Below, one piece after another: positions 1-6,000 of a DNA stretch of 7,851 nucleotides. Every line of letters starts with the position of its first letter. The first letter of the stretch is position 1. The DNA is from Candidatus Aminicenantota bacterium (GTDB taxonomy: Bacteria > Acidobacteriota > Aminicenantia > UBA2199): contig CP070627.1 in NCBI GenBank assembly GCA_020355945.1, positions 5,765,758-5,773,608 of the forward strand, read 5' to 3'. The notes below the pieces were generated by a model. That model did no database searches, had not been told where the DNA came from, and was given only the letters and a program-made list of their open reading frames with translations. Position numbers and translations under genes: made by a program.

Positions 1-3000
1 ATACCTCCGGTTCAACAGGGAAACCCAAAGGGGTAATGGTGGAACATCGAAACCTCACCGCATATTTACATGCCTTTGAACAGGAGTTTGAAATCTTGCC
101 CACGGACACCGTGATCCAGCAGGCTTCCTATTCCTTTGATGCCTTTGCAGAAGAAGTCTATCCTGTACTGGTAAAGGGAGGAAAAATTGCTATTCTCGGT
201 AATGAAGAAGTCAAGGATATGGCGTTGTTGACCGATTTTATATTGAGACACCGGGTGACTATCATTGATTGTTCTCCTCTATTATTGAACCAGTTGAATC
301 AATTGGATTTCAAAAGTAATATCCGTATATTCATCAGCGGCGGCGATGTATTAAAAGGGGAATATATAGACAATCTTATAAAAAAAGGAACGGTTTATAA
401 TACTTATGGTCCCACAGAGACCACCATATGTGCCAGCTATTATAAATGTTCGGGTGTTGTGCAGCATGGTGTTCCCATCGGTAAACCCATTGGCAACTAT
501 TGCATTTATATTTTAAATCATCACAATCGATTATTGCCCATTGGTATACCGGGAGAATTATGTATATCCGGCAATGGGGTAAGCAGGGGCTATTTGAACC
601 AACCGCAATTAACTGCAGAAAAGTTTCTCCATGTTTTTTATATCTCCTATAGGTCCCATAGGTCCTATATTTACCAAACCGGTGACCTGGCCCGGTGGTT
701 GGCGGATGGAAATATAGAGTATCTCGGTCGAATCGACCAGCAGGTCAAAATCAGAGGATATCGAATTGAACTCCAGGAGATCGAACATCACCTGATAACC
801 CATGATGATATAAAAGAAGCAGTGGTTATAAATAAGGAAGAAAAAAATGAAAATAAATACCTCTGCGCATATCTCGTTTCCACAGAAGGAAAAAAGAATC
901 GCGAATTTACGTTTACTGTGGCTGAATTAAGGAAATATTTATCCGGAAAATTACCCGATTATATGATACCAACTCATTTTATCGAGATTAATGAAATCCC
1001 ATTAACCCCCAATGGAAAGATCAATGTGAAAGCACTTTATGAGTATCATCCCGGGGGGAATATTGAAACCGGCACCCCATATGTCGCTCCCACAAATGAA
1101 GTAGAGAAGAAGCTGGTACGCATATTTGAAGAGAATCTAATAAAAAACCGAATCGGTATCCATGACAATTTTTTTGAGCTGGGAGGTGATTCGGTTAAAG
1201 GAATTACGTTGGTTAATCGATTCAAAGAGATTTTAGGTGAAATTGTTCACATTACAGTAATATTTGATTCACCCACCGTGGCTGAACTGGCGGTTTACTT
1301 TAAAAAACATTATCCCCACGGTTATGCCAGCATGATGGGTAAAGAAAGCAAAACCGTTGGTGATATTAAAACCGATGAAAAGGAAACATTTGTCACGGTA
1401 GAAAGGATTGCAGAGGTACGGAGAATGCTGCCGGTGTGGTCAGTGCCGGATGAGATTGAGCATCCCAGGAACCCAAGGGCAGTATTTGTTTTATCACCTC
1501 CGCGCACTGGTTCCACGCTGCTGCGCGTCATGCTGGCAGGTCACCCCCGCTTGTTTGCACCACCGGAGTTGAATTTGTTACCCTATGCCACACTCCAGGA
1601 GAGAAAAAATAGCCTTACTGGCGCGGCTGCTTCTCACCTCCAGGGCACCCTTCGCGCCATCATGCAAATTAAAAACTGCAGCCTCCAACAGGCCGAAGAG
1701 ATCATGCAGCAAGGTGAAGAACAGGGCATGACTGTTAAACAATTCTATTGCCTGATGCAAGAATGGCTTAACCAACAAAACCAAATTCTCGTGGAAAAAT
1801 CCCCTGGTAATTCTATCAGTCTTAATATTCTTAAACGCACCGAACTCTATTTCCAGGCCCCCCTGTATATCCACCTGGTGCGTCACCCTTACGGCATGAT
1901 CCGTTCGTATGTGGAAGCGAAACTGGATTTGCTCATGGGAGAGCAATTGATAGAAAGGCTTTCCTGTTCCCGGCGGGAACTGGCTGAATTGACCTGGACC
2001 ATCAGTGTCCAAAATATTTTGGCCTTTTTAAAGGACATCCCCCCGGAGCGTCAAATGGTGGTCAAATTCGAAAACCTGGTAAACAATCCGGAGGACATTG
2101 CCCGGGAAATTTGCCGGTTTTTAAACCTGGAATTTCACCCGGGAATGCTGGAACCCTACCAGGAGAAAAAAAAGCGAATGACCGATGGGGTGTATGCTCA
2201 AGGCATTATGCTGGGTGACATGAAGTTTCATCAACATCATGCCATTAATGCCGCAGTGGCACATGCCTGGCAAAAGGAATACACGGTTGATTTCCTGGGT
2301 GAACCTACCTGGCAGATTGCCAGGGCTTTGGGGTATAAATCCATCAAAGAATTGGAAAAAGAAGACCGAATAAAGGGCGAATGGTTGAAGCGGTTTCCAC
2401 TTTCTTTTTCACAGGAGCGTTTATGGCTCCTGGACCAGTTAGAAGATTTAGGAGCCACCTATAACGTGTGGATAGGTTTACGCCTCACCGGGCCCTTGCA
2501 AATTGCCATACTGGAGCGTTGTCTTAATGAAATTATTAGTCGTCATGAGGTATTACGAACCACTTTTTCACAGGAAGAGGGCCAGCCGGTGCAAGTCATA
2601 GGCCAAGCCTTTTCGATTCCACTGCCAGTAGAAGATATGCAGCAGGTCCCGAAAGAGAAGCAGCCAGAGCATCTAATGCATATGGCTGAAGAGGAGGTTG
2701 AACACCCCTTTGACCTGGAGAAGGGACCCCTGCTGCGGGTTAAACTGTTCCGGTTAGCCCCGCAAGACCATGGGTTAGTGATGACTATTCATCATATCAT
2801 CTCTGATGCCTGGTCTATCAACATATTCATCCGGGAAATGGCCCAACTTTACCATGCCTACACCAGGGGCAAACCTTCACCACTGCCAGGGCTTCTCCTT
2901 CAATATGGAGACTTCGCCTCCTGGCAGCGCCAATGGTTGAGTGGAGAAGTAATGGCAACCCAGGTAAACTATTGGAAAAATAAAATTTCCGGAGCAGCAG

Positions 3001-6000
3001 AGGTGTTGGAACTTCCCTGTGACCATCCCCGACCACCGCTTCAAACCTTCCGGGGGCAAACCTGGAGTTTTGAAATTAACCGGCGTCTGACCCGGGAATT
3101 GAAACAATTAAGCCAGGAAACAGGAACCACCCTTTTCATGGTTTTGTTAGCCGCCTTTTCCATATTACTCTCCCGCCTCAGTGGTAAAGATGACATTGTG
3201 ATTGGCACTCCTGTTGCCAATCGCGGCCGCAGGGAATTTGAGTCCTTAATTGGTTTTTTTCTTAACACACTGCTCATCCGGCTGGACCTCTCCCCTACCC
3301 CCACCTTTTTGAATTATCTCCAGGAGGTGCGGCAAGTGGCATTGGAGGCTTATGAGCACCAGGATATCCCCTTTGAAAAATTGGTGGAGGAACTAAAACC
3401 GGAACGGAACCTGAGCCACAGCCCCTTGTTCCAGGTCCTGTTTGCCCAGCAGAACGTGGAGATGGAAATACCAGGAATCCCAGGATTATCCATCACCCCA
3501 TTTGAAATCAAACGAAGCACCTCAAAGTTTGATTTGAGTCTTTTCCTGGTAGGAGGGCAGAGGTTGAAGGGGATATGGGAATACAACACCGGTCTTTTTG
3601 AAGAAGATACCATCGCCCGCACAGCAGGATATTTTCAAACCCTATTAGAGGAAATCACAGCCAACCCCCAACAGGGGATTTTCCAATTGTCCCTGTTAAC
3701 AGAAGAACAGCGGTGTCAATTGCTAGTGGATTGGAATAACACTGTGACAGCATATCCAAAACATAAAACCATCCATCAATTATTGGAAGAACAGGTGGAG
3801 AGAACACCAGGCCATACGGCCCTGGTGGGGCAAATAAACGCCTTTGGCGGGATGCATCTTTCTTATAGGGAATTAAATGAAAAATCCAATCAATTGGCAC
3901 ACCGGTTGATAGAAAAAGGTGTTCAACCTGATACCCTGGTGGGCATCATGGCGGAACCATCAATAGAGACTATCATGGGTATCCTGGGAATATTGACAGC
4001 CGGTGGGGCCTATCTGCCCATTGACCCCGATTACCCGGGACAACGAATTGAATACATACTGGCAGACAGTAATGCAAACGGACTGGTCACAACCGGCAAT
4101 TTATGGGAAGATAGGAAGTTAGGAAATTGGGAAGGCGAGAAGATTTTTCTTGAGAGGGGGCGGGGTGTGTCCGACCCCGCAGCCCCGTTCTCCAACCTGC
4201 AAACCGCAGCGAGTCCTTCCAACCTGGCTTACATCATCTATACCTCCGGCTCCACCGGCAAACCCAAAGGGGTCATGGTGGAGCATGGTTCGGCAGTCAA
4301 TGTGTTATCCGCTCTTTTTAATATGTACCCCCTATTGGAAACCGATGCTTATTTATTAAAAACTTCATTGGTTTTCGACGTCTCGGTCACGGAGTTATTC
4401 GGTTGGTTTTGGGGGGGCGGGCGGTTAGTAATAGTGGGAAAAGATGAACGCAAAGACCCCTGGAAGATCATCGACACCATCGAGACCTCAAAGGTTACCC
4501 ATATCAATTTTGTACCGTCCCTGTTTCATGCCTTTGCGGAAGCATTGGCTTCTCAAACTACCAGGAAATTATCAAGTCTTAAATATATATTTTTAGCAGG
4601 CGAAGTCCTTTTACCGGAATTGGTAAAAAAATTCAGACAATTCAACACCCACATTAGCCTGGAAAATTTATACGGCCCCACCGAAGGCACTGTCTATGCT
4701 TCCGGCTATTCATTGGCCCAATGGCACGGCAGCAGGAATATTCCCATTGGCAAACCCCTGCAGAATACAGCCCTTTATATCCTGGACAGGAACCTTGGTC
4801 CGGTCCCGGTGGGAGTTACCGGTGAATTATGTATTGCCGGTCACGGTGTTGCCAGGGGTTATTTAAACAACCCGGAACTGACCGCGAAACGATTTATTGA
4901 GCCACAAAGATACACAAAGATACACGAAGAAGAAAGTAAACTTAAAAATGATCCCCTTAAACAAAAGTTTTTGCAGGGGGGTCCAGGGGGGGCAGTTTTT
5001 TCAAAAAGCGCCCCCCCTGGTCGCCGAAGGCAAAATATCTACCGAACCGGTGACCTGGCGCGCTGGCTGCCGGATGGTAATATCGAATTTCTCGGTCGAA
5101 TCGATCATCAAGTAAAAATCAGGGGATTCAGAGTAGAATTGGCAGAAATCGAAAACTGTCTGTTAAATCATCCGGAAATTCAAGAAGTGGTAGTGGCACT
5201 GAGGACCAGTAAAACTGACACTAAAGATAAATATTTGTGCGCTTATATTGTTACTCATAATGAACTTGACCCATTAAAACTAAGAGAATATCTATCCAAT
5301 CGCTTGCCAGAGTATATGATCCCTGCTTATTTTGAAAGGCTTGAAGCGTTACCTTTAAGCCCCAGCGGTAAGATCCAGCGTCAAGCCTTACCAGCACCCG
5401 GAAGAGTTCGCAGAGGGGATGATTATACAGGACCCCGCAATGAAATCGAAAAAAAATTGGCGGAAATATGGTCAGAGGTCTTAGGTTTAAGAAGGATCGG
5501 CATTGATGGCAATTTTTTTGAACTGGGCGGGCATTCGTTAAAGGGAACAATTATGATATCGAAACTCCAGCCGGAATTTAACATCCGGTTACCATTAGCC
5601 CAACTGTTTAAAAGCCCCACCATAAGGAAATTATCGCAATACATAAAAAAACAAGTAGAAGATAAATACATACCCATCGAAGCAGTAGAAGAGAAGGAGT
5701 ATTATATATTATCATCTGCACAGAAACGCTTATACATCCTAAATCAGGTGGAGTTTGCCAGCACCAGTTACAATATACCTGCCGTATACCAATTGGAAAA
5801 AGAACCGGATAGGAAGCGATTAGAGGATGCTTTTCGACAGGTAATCCAGAGGCATGAAAGTTTTCGCACCTCTTTTATCACAGTAAATGACGAACCGGTC
5901 CAGAAGATACAGGATGAAGTGGAATTTGAAATTGAATATTTTAATTTAGCCACAGAGAACACAGAGGGGACAAGGGGGCTTGCCCCCTTGTTTAAACCCG

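Larger units (their letters stand above)
3765..5400 (+). other. Adenylation domain A2 (complete), with two repeat-bearing loops
   Basis: Activates the amino acid loaded on PCP2. All cores are present: A1 LSYRELN (1286-1292), A2 LTAGGAYLPIDP (1331-1342, with T1332 where Lys is common), A3 YTSGSTGKPKG (1413-1423), A4 FDVSVTE (1458-1464), A5 NLYGPTEGT (1555-1563), A7 YRTGDLARW (1680-1688), A8 GRIDHQVKIRGFRVE (1698-1712), A9 LPEYMIP (1768-1774) and A10 SGKIQRQAL (1788-1796), with catalytic K1790. The specificity positions read by eye are D-V-T-N-F-A-L-V-Y. This partly resembles codes for small residues such as Ala (DLYNNALTY), but I do not assign a substrate. The domain is about 545 residues, longer than usual, because of a loop of 48 residues between F1631 and Y1680. 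A second insert precedes core A3. Both are made of repeat DNA. Confidence 0.96.

Noticed and set aside
1578..2012. A 144-residue open frame on the minus strand
   Set aside because: It lies opposite the sulfotransferase-like domain, whose motifs are intact on the + strand. The minus-strand product shows no recognisable family pattern, so it is a shadow frame.
1311..2390. Epimerase or methyltransferase domain between PCP1 and C1
   Set aside because: Neither the HHxxxD-type epimerase motifs nor a SAM-binding glycine loop is present. The segment carries PAPS sulfotransferase motifs.
2808..2810. C1 inactive because of Ala at the Gly of HHxxxDG
   Set aside because: The catalytic H931 and the D935 are intact, and Ala at this position is tolerated in C domains. 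It is a mild variant, not evidence of inactivity.
4983..5020. Rho-independent terminator
   Set aside because: The hairpin is strong but is followed by mixed sequence and not a T-run, and the open NRPS frame continues for thousands of bases.
4897..5115. A + strand frame starting with Met inside the A2 insert
   Set aside because: It is out of phase with the NRPS frame and is made mostly of the repeat insert. No ribosome binding site or family motif supports it.
5971..5990. Transcription factor operator or terminator
   Set aside because: The palindrome lies deep inside a coding region and recurs in a second domain. A dispersed repeat explains it better.
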